From assembly GCF_000237925.1 (NCBI RefSeq), contig NW_017386010.1, positions 372,001 to 436,000 on the forward strand: a stretch of 64,000 nucleotides of DNA, in the 5' to 3' direction. Within the stretch, counting starts at the first letter, position 1. Every line of letters starts with the position of its first letter. The notes beneath the pieces are model-generated. The model had not been told where the DNA came from. It made no database searches and was given only the letters and a program-made list of their open reading frames with translations. This DNA comes from Schistosoma mansoni. Taxonomy: Eukaryota > Platyhelminthes > Trematoda > Strigeidida > Schistosomatidae. The position numbers were made by a program, and so were the translations under genes. Below are positions 11,600 to 23,799 of this stretch, in pieces.

Positions 11600-13941
11600 T
11601 TGTTCTAAGCAGTAAATGTCATGTTAAGCAGTCGTTTTTAATGGGAGTTATTCCAACTTCATTGTTATTCCACTATATTCTGTATGAGATTACGCACAAC
11701 GTTTTCAGTGCTCGATTATGATGTTGTGGGCAACACATTCGGGTATCTTCCTGATTGTTTAATGGATAAATATTGCATTTTCGAGTGAAGTTTTCAATTC
11801 AATCGCCTAAAAATAGCAGTAACTGTTTGATATGTACATGTTTAGTGTATTACAGTTCAATATTTTGGAGGGAAAACACAGATTTCATGAAAGTTAGGGT
11901 TTGGACCACAATGTTTAATGTAGTTGATACTATGATACAACAGTCACTCACTAAATGAATGAAAACATTGCCGAAAGTACTGCATACGACATATTTGTTG
12001 AACATTGAAAGTGTTGCTCACAACTTTGGTATTTTATTTCCAAGAGAATGATTAGATTAGCCGATGGCTATTTGGGTTATAGATTAAAGGGATTATTAAA
12101 CAATTTACTTATTCAATAGTATACAAGATTTTCACCTCTGAACTGTATTTTTGTCAACGAGTCTGTGAAGACGGTCCACGGGTGAACTTGAGGAAACTCT
12201 AAGAAGCTCAGAAAGAGCCGGACATATCCGATTCAATCAGCTTTCGGAAGAATATTCCAGAATCACTACATGTAGCTTCCCTATTGGACAAATGCTAATA
12301 ATCCCCTGTGTGCGGATTGAATAACTACAATGATTATTTCATTTTTACTAAAAATTATAAATACCTGACAGTTGTGCATCATAACTGACACTCTTTGGAA
12401 TAACATTCCTTCCATTTGTCTTCTGTCTTCTCATTTGCGACTTGGTAAGGTTCTAGTGTTTGATTGCTCAAGTTATACGCAACATACGAGAATCTAAGTT
12501 CGAGATATAACAGAGTCACAGATTTGTCAGTTAACGCGATTCAAATTTCTAATCGCCGACATTTTCCCATATGAATCAGTTCATGACTTTAATAACTTCT
12601 CCGGGTTTTTCAAAGATTCTGTTAGACCGTCCTGGTATGTAGCCAGTGAGAAAGTAAATTCTAAGCTGTTAGATCGTAGGTCCAGTGAATTATGAAAGTG
12701 TAGATTAAGGCATAGGCTGATCGATATACTAATTACATTTCCCAAACTCTTTAAAGAGGTTTGAGTAATACACGAATAACGACAGTAATAAGAAAGTACA
12801 TGGGGATTGAGTGAAGTTGGTTATGGTTCGAAAATCAACAAAAAGTATGACGTGTGTGGTGGTGACTCTCCAAGACTATCTAACATGGTTCAAAATCTTG
12901 CGGAATAATTGTAAAGAAGTATTACTAGTTTCATAAAAAGTCCAATATTTGAACACCTTGTGAACAATACCAACCATTCAATCAAAGCAAACTTGGAGTT
13001 CAAAATCGCTTACGAAGTAGTCATCGATTCCTTTAACCAGTAGATTACAATAACGCCAATCAAATTGTTCGGTTGGTTATTGATAGGGCTTCGAAATGAG
13101 TGGTGATCAAGTGCCACATAAATAGTTACAACTGAGATTGTATTATCATTTAATATAACTTTCGTATTGTAACATAGTAATTTGTGTTATTGTATATATT
13201 AACACTACTTAATCGTCGTTTCTAACGCGAATTCAGGGCTCGATAAAGGCAAAATGACTTCTTCAATATACATATGACCTTGAAATCACCCTATCAGAAA
13301 ACGGCCAATCAGCATTCAGCTTTTGTGAAAAGCTTTTCAAGAAACGGTGATAAAATTATAGAGGATTTAAAGTTTTAACAGGATTAATGAGCATACTAAG
13401 GTTAACTGTCAATACCATAATCCGTCTAAACTGTAACAGCTAAGTCCAAAAGAAAGTCATCAAGTTTAAATAATTCCACTCGGCAAACTGGTAAGAGCTT
13501 CTGTCGTGAAATACTTAAATCCAAAGCTAAATACATTTTACAATCCATACTACACTAAAAGATTGTTCAATTTTATTCAAAGATTTATTTTGTTTGTAGT
13601 AAGATGATGAATAAGAAGACATTAAATGTGTTCACAATGTGAATATGTGTATGTTTGTTTACGTTTGTGGAGTTATAGTAAGTTAGGATTCATGAATTTT
13701 TTTTTTCTAATTTATGTCGTCTGATAACAATAAACATGTATCCTGCACACCGTAACCAAATCTTATCTACCATCTGCCGTTCTACCTATTGGTCCTTCTG
13801 TATTCATGATTCATTGGGTTAGTTACAGTGTGATTTACACTGAGGAGACTGACAGCATTACCAGAAAACTTTGTGCTAATACATAAACTCACTTGATAAA
13901 TACTCATCACGACATTCAGAAGTATGCCACCCAAAAAGTAC
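11600..13941. other. No gene or recognised repeat
   Basis: AT-rich intergenic sequence after the peptidase gene. No splice-consistent coding exon, ribozyme core or recurrent repeat was recognised. Confidence 0.5.
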
Positions 13942-14813
13942 TGTGATGTTTATTACGTGTATTGATAAACATAAGTAGTATGTAACACCAGTCGAAAGTG
14001 ATATGACTGCGAGCAGAAGGTTGAGAAGATTGAAGTGAAGAGAAGGAAACTAAATGCAATCAAGATAACAACAGGAATGAAGGAACAATGAAGCTCGTAA
14101 GAGACAGTTCAAAGATGATGTGCAAATAATGTATCTGATGTATGACTTTCACGCTTTGTCAAACCATCCTATGATTGCATATTAAACCATAAGTTGGTCC
14201 TCCCCATCTGAGTGTTCGTTCACTACTTCCTGTGTAACTGCCGAATGAAAGGTGGAGGGGGTGAAGTTCTGTGGAAATGAGTCGCTAGTCTAAGCGGACT
14301 TGTGCAGGAAGGTGTAACTAGTGGAATGTTCTGGCAGGGAGGCGTTGGTTGTCGGTGGAGGGAAGGAAGAGTGCTTCCTTTCTCTGGGTGGACGTCGGAT
14401 TTAGAAGGCTCGACGGGTTGCTAGGGTCAGCGCGCCGGCGAACTTGACATTCTGATGGAGAGCGTGGCACAGACTGCGGAAAAGAAGGAAGTGATATGGC
14501 GAGCAGAACGACCACAAGAGTGACTTTCGTTTAAAGGAGGGACGGGCGTGGTGTATGTTACTTATGTAGACAGATATAAGTAGTACGCAGCAGTAATCGG
14601 AAATGAAACTCATACCAGCAGAAGATTGAGAAGATTCGTTTGAAGAAAACAGAGAGTAATTGCAATGAAGCATGTAAAGGGTAACTAAAGAAAGATGTGC
14701 AAACTATGTATTTAATCCATAGTTTTCATATTTTACGAAACCACTCTGTAGTTTTGCACTAACCAATTAATTGGTATTCTCCAGAAAGTTTTTGTTCACT
14801 ACAGTAGTTTATG
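13942..14813 (+). mobile_element. Miniature LTR retrotransposon (TRIM-like), fossil
   Basis: Two related direct repeats of about 265-286 bp (13942-14227 and 14549-14813) flank a 321-bp interior that is visibly richer in G and C than its surroundings and has no long reading frame. A purine-rich run (about 14533-14545) precedes the second repeat, where a polypurine tract should be. The repeats end in CACTAC(A/T). The flanking bases GTAC/GTAG are a possible worn 4-bp target duplication. The solo copy at 55185-55467 supports the LTR limits. The two repeats are clearly diverged, so it is old. Non-coding and dependent on a partner element. Confidence 0.6.
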
Positions 14814-15217
14814 AGGCTGACATATCAGTTTATTTGACTGAACGAACTCACCCTAAAATGTCTTGAACATCAAAGTAAAGTATCGTATCAGGTCTGCTAA
14901 TATGGTAAGTTGATGTCAGCATTGTTTCCACAACTTAACACTAAGTTCAATTGCAACATACTTTAACTAAATAAACGTATTTAGATCATTTTTCTTTGTT
15001 CTCATACTACCATGTTCATCATACTACTTATATTTATATTCGTCCTCAATTGAGCATACTCAATCCACATGCTAGTGTAACTTAATATGTATATGTGTGT
15101 TGTGTTTCTCTAGAGTTCAGTTTCTATTAAATATATCACTCCCAATTCCTTGACTGTAATTACTAAGTCCCTCTTTTACCATAACCCATTAACATTATTC
15201 TAACACTTTAATATTTT

Positions 15218-15445
15218 TCAAAGTTGAAATCATGAGTCAATTGAAGCTAGACCACCATCGAAAACCTGGAAGCACTGGACGGCCGTTTCGTCCTATTATG
15301 GGACTCCTCAGCAGTGCGCATCCACGAACCCAATCTCGCGGGATTCGAGCTCAGGACCTACCAGTTTCGAGCCGAAGCCCTTAACCAATAGACCACTGAG
15401 CTGGCATCCAACGGTGTTAATGTCTAACTTCAACTGATCCACTTT
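15218..15445 (-). mobile_element. Family B SINE
   Basis: Minus-strand copy running from the LTR-less 5' side (GTTGAAGTTAGACATTAAC) through a tRNA-like box A (GCTCAGTGGTCTATTGG), a hammerhead at 15272-15317 and the tail to TTTCAACTTTGAAAAA. Flanks are unique sequence. Confidence 0.85.
15272..15317 (-). ncRNA. Hammerhead ribozyme (family B), canonical
   Basis: Minus strand, all elements perfect: stem I GCACTG/CAGTGC, core CTGAGGA, stem II GTCC-CATAATA-GGAC, GAAA, self-complementary helix III ACGGCCGT, cleavage C before CAGTGC. Stem I and helix III differ completely from family A, yet the core and spacing are those of a hammerhead. Confidence 0.85.
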
Positions 15446-15566
15446 AATATTTGTCTTTTTTATTGGTTTTTTAATCTCGCAGATTCTCTCAACTATGATT
15501 GCCTTTATTTCCCGTAAATTTTATAAGCGTTTGCATATTTTTCGAGGGCTGTCTTGAACACTTTAA

Positions 15567-15587
15567 TCTTCTTCTTCTTCTTCTTCT
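15567..15587. repeat. CTT microsatellite
   Basis: Seven tandem CTT units in intergenic sequence. Confidence 0.9.
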
Positions 15588-15817
15588 ATAAAACTATCAT
15601 AGTAAAAATAATCCCACGATTTACGCAAATCCCCCCATACTAGAAAAATATAATTATTAAGGGGTTTCATTTTCCTATCTCAGGTTATAATAATTATAAA
15701 AATAATTAGTGAACAAAATAGTTGTTTGCTGAACTCACTAGCTCTGTGCTTAATGCATTGACATTCCAAATGAAAAGTGCTGAAATCGAGTTTCATTATG
15801 TATATCAACAATATGTT

Positions 15818-15890
15818 ATAAGTACATCAAACTGACGTCTCTCAAATAGGATAAAACCTGCGTTTTGGACTCCACTGCTAGACACAACAC
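15818..15890 (+). repeat. Family A SINE fragment, decayed
   Basis: Recognisable as AGTACATCAAACTGACG ... CAAATAGGATAAAACCTGC ... TCCACTGCTAGACAC. Substitutions in GAAA and stem I mean no ribozyme is expected. Confidence 0.6.
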
Positions 15891-16524
15891 ATTCATTCTT
15901 TAAAGCATATGATAAAATGGCTATTTTGCAGACATCTATACAAGATGCATATTTGGTAACAAGGACTGATTACATTCTATCGTACAACGAGATAATTCAA
16001 ATTCTTTCGACTAATAATATAAACATCCTATTCGTTCAATAACGAATTGGTTTCATCGACTTAGTAGCTCAGTGGATAATGTGAGCAAGAATCACGTATT
16101 CTCCTATTTGGAACTCATCGGTTTCTTGATATTCACACTGAATATCTAACTCAGTATTCATCAACTTCAAACCACGTGCTATTCAATAAGCTACTGAGTT
16201 CAGATAACCGAACACAGATCTTTGGAAATGTCCCTTACTTTAACATCTATAAATATTCAACCATTACAAAATCTGTGACAGTAGCATACAGTAACCATGA
16301 AATGTTTTTCATAATAAACCTATTTATATCCTTCAAAAACCATTCGTCCAGCTCTACACGCGCACAAACACACTATTTGGACACTTTGATGATTGAAGTA
16401 CATAATCACTCACTACTAGATTGCGTGCAACCACTTTACATATACATAATTATTTAGTGTATTTCATTGGGAAAGACATGTCTTGTAACAATTACATATA
16501 CATATAATCTAAATTATTGTTGGT

Positions 16525-16736
16525 AAGCAAAGATGGATAGTGGCTAGCAGTGGAATCCAGGACGCGCGTTTCGTCCTATTTGCGACTCGTCAGCTGGATG
16601 TACCTGCATCTCAGAGTTGATGTCCACTCTGGGACTCGAACCCAGTACTCTTCGCTTCAAACGCCATCACGTTATCCACTTGGCCACCAAGTCCTGATAG
16701 TCACTTGCTTGTGCAACGAGGTGAAGTTTGAATTCA
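16525..16736 (-). mobile_element. Family A SINE
   Basis: Minus-strand copy with box A (TGGCCAAGTGG), box B (GGTTCGAGTCCC) and a hammerhead at 16555-16599. It abuts the 3' end of a second minus-strand unit at 16737, giving a head-to-tail pair. Confidence 0.8.
16555..16599 (-). ncRNA. Hammerhead ribozyme (family A)
   Basis: Stem I ATCCAG/CTGGAT, core CTGACGA, GAAA and helix III ACGCGCGT intact. Stem II is shortened by one G-G mismatch (GTCG...GGAC). Confidence 0.75.
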
Positions 16737-17030
16737 CTTAGTATTGTTTATTTGAATCTTCCCATCGATGTATTCGGACTGCAACTGGTCAGTCTCTAAT
16801 TGGCATATATGCATACTGTGCGTATTGCCTCGATATAGCCTAAATTCACAAGCATGATTAGCAGAGATGGATAGTGGCTAGCAGTGGAATCCAGTTCGAC
16901 GCGCGTTTCGTCCTGTTTGGGACTCGTCAGCTGGATGTACCTGCATCTTAGAGTTGATGTTCAACAAAACGCGCGTCCTGGATTCCACTGCTAGCCACTA
17001 TCCATCTTTGCTTACCATGCTTATTATTAT
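16737..17030 (-). mobile_element. Family A SINE, fold-back copy
   Basis: A minus-strand 3' body and hammerhead (16889-16936) run to GAGTTGATGTTCA. They are then joined to a plus-strand half-hammerhead (AAACGCGCGTCCTGGATTCC) and the plus-strand segment ending CTTTGCTTACCATGC. The minus-strand hammerhead has three extra bases (GAA) right after the cleavage C, which breaks stem I. Confidence 0.8.
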
Positions 17031-17034
17031 TGTT

Positions 17035-18805
17035 TAATTACACCACTACATCATATGCTATTTGTAAACATCTATATTATTGTCGTTTTTTTTCTATCTC
17101 AGTAAACAATCACTACATAGTTGTGAATAAAGACTTCAACACCACAGTTCCACATTCAATCTATACATGGATGTGGATAATGTTAATATAGGTATATGTA
17201 TATCTATATATCGTTATGTAACAATATACAAATTATCAACCAACGGTAAACATTGTAATATACATTCACTATTGAACAGACTGTAACACATTTGGTTTGG
17301 ATACCTTGTGGGAATATAAATAATTTTCATGATTTTAAACAAAAAAAAAAACTTTTTTTTCATCCATAGTTCACTTATTCACTGATTGTTTAATTCAATC
17401 ATTCAATTATGTTTGTAAATATGACGTTTTTATAAAATAATCATTTCATATAGTTTATACCCTACCTCAAGTTGAAGTGTCATATTTAAAGTGAGAATAA
17501 TTTGATCCACTTATTAATTTGTAAATCGAATTCAACAGGTTTTGTACCTGGAAGCTAAGACCAGTTGTTTCACCTTGTTGTCGAATAACATGTCGACTAT
17601 GTGATCACGTCTCTAGATCAATCTTGTTATCATAATCAGGTCAACTTATTTGCACAGGACAGTGTAATGTGAACATTTCCAGTGGATATTCATTACCAAG
17701 AATTCAATATTATCTGTATTATAGAGTTTTGAATATATCACATAAGCGAAATTGACAACCTAATGCTCAATGTAAAATTCTAATTTGTGACAAGAGAAGA
17801 GATCATTCATTATAATTCAGTTCAATAATTTAGCTAGTAGAAATGTACAGTGCACAATCACAATTGACATAACAACCGTTACATGACCAAATAATGCGAA
17901 TGAATTTGACCTACTCTTGACATTACGATGAGAAAGTGATAAGTAAAGTTCATGAAAATGCAATGGAAAACAAATAGAATTGAAAAGTATACAACATCCT
18001 AAGAGAGCTTGTGCATTTCAAAGGTGACTTAAAAGTTCTTGAGACATAAATTCTGTTTGAAAAACTATTCGTCACTACAGATGCAAGACGACGCCCCACC
18101 CCATCTCTAACTGTCAACATTAACATTTGATTATTCTAATATGGTGAATAATTCAACAAAGAAGGATTCAAAAGTTATGTCAAAATTGTTTTATCATCGT
18201 AATCTCATAACTCTTTATATTCAAAGCTATTTTGTAACCAAACACAAATATCTGATGGACTAATAAGTCATTCGAGTTATTCAGTGTAGTTTGCTCCCAT
18301 CTGTTCGACTTCAAGATTACTTCCTGAAGTTTTATTGAGAAGTTATGACCAATCATGTCTATAGTGGGTTTAGTTATGAAACACAGATATTGGATAATAG
18401 CTATAATATATCACCTTTTCATTGAAGCTAAGATTACAAACGGTCTGAATTCGTGAATACGCTTTGATTATTAGGGTATGAAACTAGGATAAACCAGTTG
18501 TCTAACAATCTCTGATTAGTACCATAGTTGATATTATTCAGTGACGGATACAACCTTGTAAAGCAAACATTTCTGTATGTATAAATCTGAAGTACACACA
18601 TAAGTTATTGTAGTTATTACGTTTACATCAAACAGATCCATGAATCAGTGTGTGTGTGTGTGAGTGTATTTTTGTATCTATCAACATTAACAACTGTGAA
18701 TAAATAAACTTTAAATATATATTACAGTATATAGATTTATAATAAATATGTGGTGAAACAGCAATTTTAATTCATGATAGTTTTTACCTGAAGCCTAATT
18801 ACTTC
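17035..18805. other. No gene recognised
   Basis: AT-rich sequence with a short TG run at 18649-18661. I see no exon or recurrent repeat. Confidence 0.5.
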
Positions 18806-18814
18806 ACTGACACA

Positions 18815-18868
18815 TGGTTCAATGCTTCCAGGTTTTCCATGGTGGTCTGGCTTCAATTGACTCATGAA
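18815..18868 (+). repeat. Family B SINE 3' fragment
   Basis: CAATGCTTCCAGGTTTTCC then TGGTCTGGCTTCAATTGACT, the segment following the ribozyme in family B. Confidence 0.65.
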
Positions 18869-19197
18869 AGTTCAGTATTTATCATATAGACACGTCTTCA
18901 TTTCTAAAATACTAGTAAGTTAAAAGAGGAAGAGAGAGATAAGGAAATGTTGAAGAAGACCTATCATCGGTAGAACATATGGCTAGATAGTAAAACAGTT
19001 TCATTGATTATTCAATCATTTGATTGTATTCAATGTACGTATGACATGATGCATGTGAAAAGAAAAAGTGGTCACGCGTAGATTTATTTGACACAGTGAA
19101 ACGGATTCACAAAGTTATCTTAGTACATCTGTTATATTAATTGATTTTACATTGGTAAATATTTGAATTAAACATCACCTGGTCAAACTTGAAATGG

Positions 19198-19530
19198 ATT
19201 TCATTGAAATCACGAACTGATCAAAGTTAGACCAACACCAAAAACTTGGAAACAGTGGATCGCTGTTTCGTCTTAGTACTGAATTCCTCATTATTGCACA
19301 ATCTCATGCTATAACAAAACAGCATTCAGTGTTTCCAGGTCTTCAATGGTATTCTAAAATTGATCGGTTTATGATTTCAACAAAACCCAATAGTTGAAAT
19401 CATGAGTCAATTGAAGCTAGACCACCATGGAAAACCTGAAAGCACTGGACGGCCAACTCGTCCTATTGTGAGACTCCTCAGCAGTGCGCATCCACGATCC
19501 CACCTCGCGAGATTCGAACCCAGAAACCCA
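19198..19530 (-). repeat. Three family B SINE fragments in alternating orientation
   Basis: A decayed minus-strand piece (19198-19310) is followed by a short plus-strand 3' piece (about 19322-19382). A better preserved minus-strand piece (19391-19530) ends the cluster; it has CTCCTCAGCAGTGCGC and a box B-like GAGATTCGAACCC. In the last piece the GAAA core segment is changed (GAGTTGGCC), so its ribozyme is broken. Confidence 0.6.
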
Positions 19531-19989
19531 ATAGTCCCCACAACCCTATCCTGACAACTAAAATGGTTTGATCAATAACTTATTTTATACACCTCGTTCA
19601 CCAGATTTTCAAAAAAATATCACAATCATTGAGAATAACCGACTCCAAACATTTTCTCTGTAAGACTATTATGAATTGTCTAAAATGAAATGATGTAGAT
19701 AATTGAATTCTTGTTGTATAGCTTACATAGGATTGTTTACCTTCTGTATTCAGTAATGCCTTTAAATCTCTTATATTTTTGTGAGAATTTTGTAATGTTT
19801 TTCAATGATATCTGTGTTATAGATATAATAATTGATATTATTGAAGATTAGTTAAAGACTATTCAGCAAAGAAAATTTTCTGTTCAACGATACCATTTAC
19901 TCAAGCGGTACAATCGTGTTTATAGTGATTTGACAAAGAAAGTAGTCAATGAAAAGATAAGATGACTACGTAACAAATCGTTTGGAAAT

Positions 19990-20275
19990 TTCTCTGAATA
20001 TGAAGCTGGGTAACACTGTATCGAATCAGTCAGGGAGCATCGGTTTCCTCAAGATTACAGGTATACCTTACTGACGAGTGCCAAGTAGCATGAAACCCAG
20101 GTCCAGGGTTTCCTGTTCACTGCCTCCAACCACCAACTTATCTTAACATAGTGCACTCAATGTCGAGTCACCTAGACTAGTGACCACATTGCAACATGGT
20201 CGTTAGGATTCGATCTGCACTAAGAACGACCTGGCATATATGTCATTGATCACCACCCAGTGATCAATCAATCAT
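19990..20275 (+). mobile_element. Family C SINE
   Basis: A tRNA-like box B (GTATCGAATCAGTCAGG) precedes a hammerhead at 20066-20108. A body with CCTCCAACCACC and GTGACCACATTGCAAC follows. The 3' end is a hairpin (ATTGATCAC/GTGATCAAT, 20245-20268) followed by a CAAT repeat. The same 3' hairpin closes the copies near 33.46 and 33.72 kb. Confidence 0.75.
20066..20108 (+). ncRNA. Hammerhead ribozyme (family C)
   Basis: Core CTGACGA, stem II GTGC-loop-GCAT (one G-T pair), GAAA, helix III ACC/GGT, cleavage after GTC, stem I CCTTA/CAGGG with the innermost pair lost. Core complete; activity may be reduced. Confidence 0.65.
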
Positions 20276-20334
20276 AAAGAAATTGTTCACTTGATTTGTA
20301 TAAGAAAAAAGAAGAAAAGAATCGAAAAAATGTA

Positions 20335-20440
20335 AAGGATGCGCACTGTTGAGGAGTCCCACAATAGGACGAAATGGCCGTCCAGTGCTTCCAGGTTTTC
20401 CACGGTGGTCTAGCTTCAATTGACTCATGATCTCAACTCT
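20335..20440 (+). mobile_element. Family B SINE, 3' part
   Basis: GCGCACTGTTGAGGAGTCCC ... GAAATGGCCGTCCAGTGC and the usual tail. Stem I is perfect, but the first core base is T (TTGAGGA), which should impair cleavage. Confidence 0.75.
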
Positions 20441-20444
20441 ATAA

Positions 20445-22700
20445 AATAATAGAAATTATTGAGAAGTTTTTAGAACATGCTAGAAAATAGAATTATCAAC
20501 TAGTATACTAAATATAAATGGAATCGTGTGACCGTGTAGATGGTTTTGATAGATATAACTGGCGGAGTGTTGTAATTGAAGTAAATGTTTAAAATAATAG
20601 AAAATAAGGTTAGACTTAAGTATAGGAAGATAAGCAATACACAGTTACTTATGGTTGAATTCTATGAATTTGAACAGTAGTGATATTAGTAATATATTTT
20701 AACCTTACATTTCAACAATGGTTAATCAATCGTAAGCAAAAGAAAGAGTATGATACTGGTCCACAAGAGATTGTTTTATAGTCTTATAGAAAGATATGAT
20801 TAGGTAGGATTCTGTCGTCACATACTGTGTCCACCAACTGACATTGATGCGCAATCTTCTTGTACTTAAGTCTCACTGACACTCGAATTAAAAGATTGGC
20901 AATAAAGAAATAAGTTTATAGGTTAACCGGATCGATTGTATGTCTACTCATAATTACATGTGTCTGTTCCATAGGAAATCGCGCCTATCAGTGACTTATG
21001 TCTTTTACCCCGCAAATAAAAGCCATCTTTATTTCAATCACTAATCATTTGGCGTTTTCCTATTGACCCAATGTATCAAGTTCCAAAATGTTAGCATTGT
21101 TTAATATAAAATAATTTCAATCAATTTATCTCTTTTTAGAAATAGACTTGCTCATTATTAACTAACAGTAATCTAAACAAGAGAACCTTTTGACTACAAT
21201 ACACTGCTTGATCACTGAATAGTTGTAATTGATGTAGCATGAAATTAGTCCTCAGTATTGATTGTATTTTATTGAAACCTAGGTATGTAGCTTTCTATCA
21301 ATGTTCAATGATAATATTTATGGCCAATGGACTGTTAATAGTGTTTCTCATAATCCCAAATTAGTATGGATTTTGTACTGTGAATGTCTTAGGCATATAT
21401 TGTAACTTCTTATTTACCGGTCCTCTAATTTATATATAATTATGCAAGTTCTTTAAATTAAGGTAAAGTTTGCACCAGCTGTCTATATCACTTGTTCTAG
21501 AGAATCCAGCTTTAGTTATTAAGCTTTAACATATCAGGTCACTAAGTTATGGAAATCTGTTTCATCAATTTGCTTATGAAAAACGAAGGTCATGAAATTG
21601 GAATGAAGTTACTCTACTCATAGGAGGCAACAAAATACCAGAATATCAGATGAAGCAATACTATGACTTAGCCGACAATTATATGTGGACATCACATTTA
21701 TGAACTTGAAAACCAAAAAGAAGCATGTGACTCATAAATTCTCTTGGTAAAGATTAACGTTTCAGATCAGACTTCAAAATAATGCACAATGTAAAAAATA
21801 ATTCCATACATGAATAAAACAATCTAACTCGATTAAATCATAGTATGATTTGAAGTTAAAATACAATGGATCATGGATGTATACTGCTGAGGATTCAAAC
21901 ATTAAGATGAAATGTCCATCCAGTACTTCTAGGTTTCTTCATGGTGGTCTAGTTTCAATTGACTAATAAATTCAACTATTAAATTACTATAATATCCACA
22001 AAACACATTTCTATTAACGATTGTCAAGTGGTAATAAAGAGAGCTATAGATTTTTGAAATTATGGGAAGCTTTTCATTTCATTAAACTACATTTAATAAT
22101 CATTTTGACTCTGTGATTTCATTTACTAGGAACGTAAGACCTAGAATAGATAACTATCATTCAAAGTTTCTATAATTCATGTCAACAAAGCTAGAGCAAA
22201 TTTACAGTACAAAAAGTAAAGTGGTCGGATCATCAACATTATCAATGTCGAAGATGTTATACAGAATGATAATGATCAATGTGCCACAATAGCACGGTTC
22301 AGCTTATGGAAAGTGACACTCCCAAATAAATGAATAACATTAAAGCCATCAAGTGTATACTGTCGTAAAAGAAGTTGCTCATGATTATGTTTAAAGCGTT
22401 AATATTACAGATTGACAAAACGCGATTTAATTCTTCTTATTTAGAGAAAAAACTGATCCATCAAAATAAACAAATCTTCAATGGGTGGGCACAGATACTC
22501 GAAATCTTTAAGAAAATAGGGAACAAAGCTTTATTTTCTGGAAGACTGAAATCAATTTATGTATCTAATTAGATGAAAAGAGTATAATTAAATCACTGAG
22601 GGGAGTTGACACCCCTTATTACAATGTTCAGGAACACGAGCGATAAACTTATACCTATATAATAGTTCCGTGGAAACATATAAATAAAGAAAAAAGCATA
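20445..22700. other. No gene recognised; one decayed SINE piece
   Basis: Contains a decayed family B 3' fragment at about 21885-21982 (TACTTCTAGGTTTCTTCATGG, TTTCAATTGACTAATAA). The rest is AT-rich and unassigned. Confidence 0.5.
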
Positions 22701-22704
22701 GTCT

Positions 22705-23061
22705 TGTAGTGACCTACTTTTATGACGAGAACGCGATTAGTATAATGGAAACACTTATTATTATAACAAATTGTACTGGTGATTGTTTTACTGTACCTAT
22801 TTGTTTAACTGTACAAAACATACACATTCTTCCGTCTGTCTGTGACCTTGTAAAAACTCGCATACGCTCGGCAGTTCCGCTTAGAAATTTTGGCACGATT
22901 TCGGTATTCTTTCGATACCACGAGATCGCCAACGAATAGATCTTGTTACAATAGTCAACTGCTTTCTAGTTTTTGGTTTACGGAGGGATCCAACCTAATA
23001 TCTGTCACGTAATCTCCCTGCAGTGGTGATCATACTCAGTCGCCACTCGACGCCTACTACA
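22705..23061. mobile_element. Solo LTR, 357 bp, fossil
   Basis: Starts TGTAGT and ends ACTACA (perfect 6-bp inverted ends), flanked by the 4-bp duplication GTCT (22701-22704 and 23062-23065). No interior region is attached. The short duplication and TG...CA ends are those of a retrotransposon LTR; the family is not assignable from the LTR alone. Confidence 0.6.
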
Positions 23062-23799
23062 GTCTTAAACCATTACTATTATTATGCTTTGTGTTTGATA
23101 ATATTCCTATCGCTGTTTAATTGTTTCTCATATCCTCATGATTTTATTCATAGTTGTTTCTGATATCGCTTCATTTCATTTAACTCCCCCTATTATCTTG
23201 AATTACCGTAATAAAAAAGTTTTAATGATCATACTTCATTCATATTATTATCGGTTGCTAACTAGGCTCTTTGTTTGTACAGACAATATTTACTTAGAAT
23301 TATTTACATTCTATAATCTAGTATTATAATCTTTCTATTACATCATTTCCTCATAGAACGAATACTTAAATCATATACGATTACACAGATTGATAATATA
23401 TTCGTTGAAAAGAGATCCCTTCTCTGATCCTTTCTCTTTAATGTTTAATTGAAAATCATATGTCTACTTACTAATAGTTAGTAGTATAAATAAAAAGCTA
23501 AAATAGTGAGAAAATATCTTTTCTGTGTCAAGGTGTCTGTTGTTTCATCTGATCGTTTATCATTACATCAATTTATAAATGTCGTTTAATGAATATACAG
23601 ATACTAAGAGAAATTCGTGTATAAAAAATTAAAAAATAATTATACAATGTAGTAAATAAATAGATAAGTACAAGTGTGAGTTGATGCTCTCTGTGAAATT
23701 CTATCCCATCTCATCCAGTTTCACTGTCTGAGAAGCTACCACTCAGTCAATCGGACCACAAATAGCTTCCCATAAGATCAAGATATTCAAATTGATTGA

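Noticed and set aside
22709-22939. Overlapping plus and minus frames of 70-76 codons
   Set aside because: Both lie within the solo LTR at 22705-23061.
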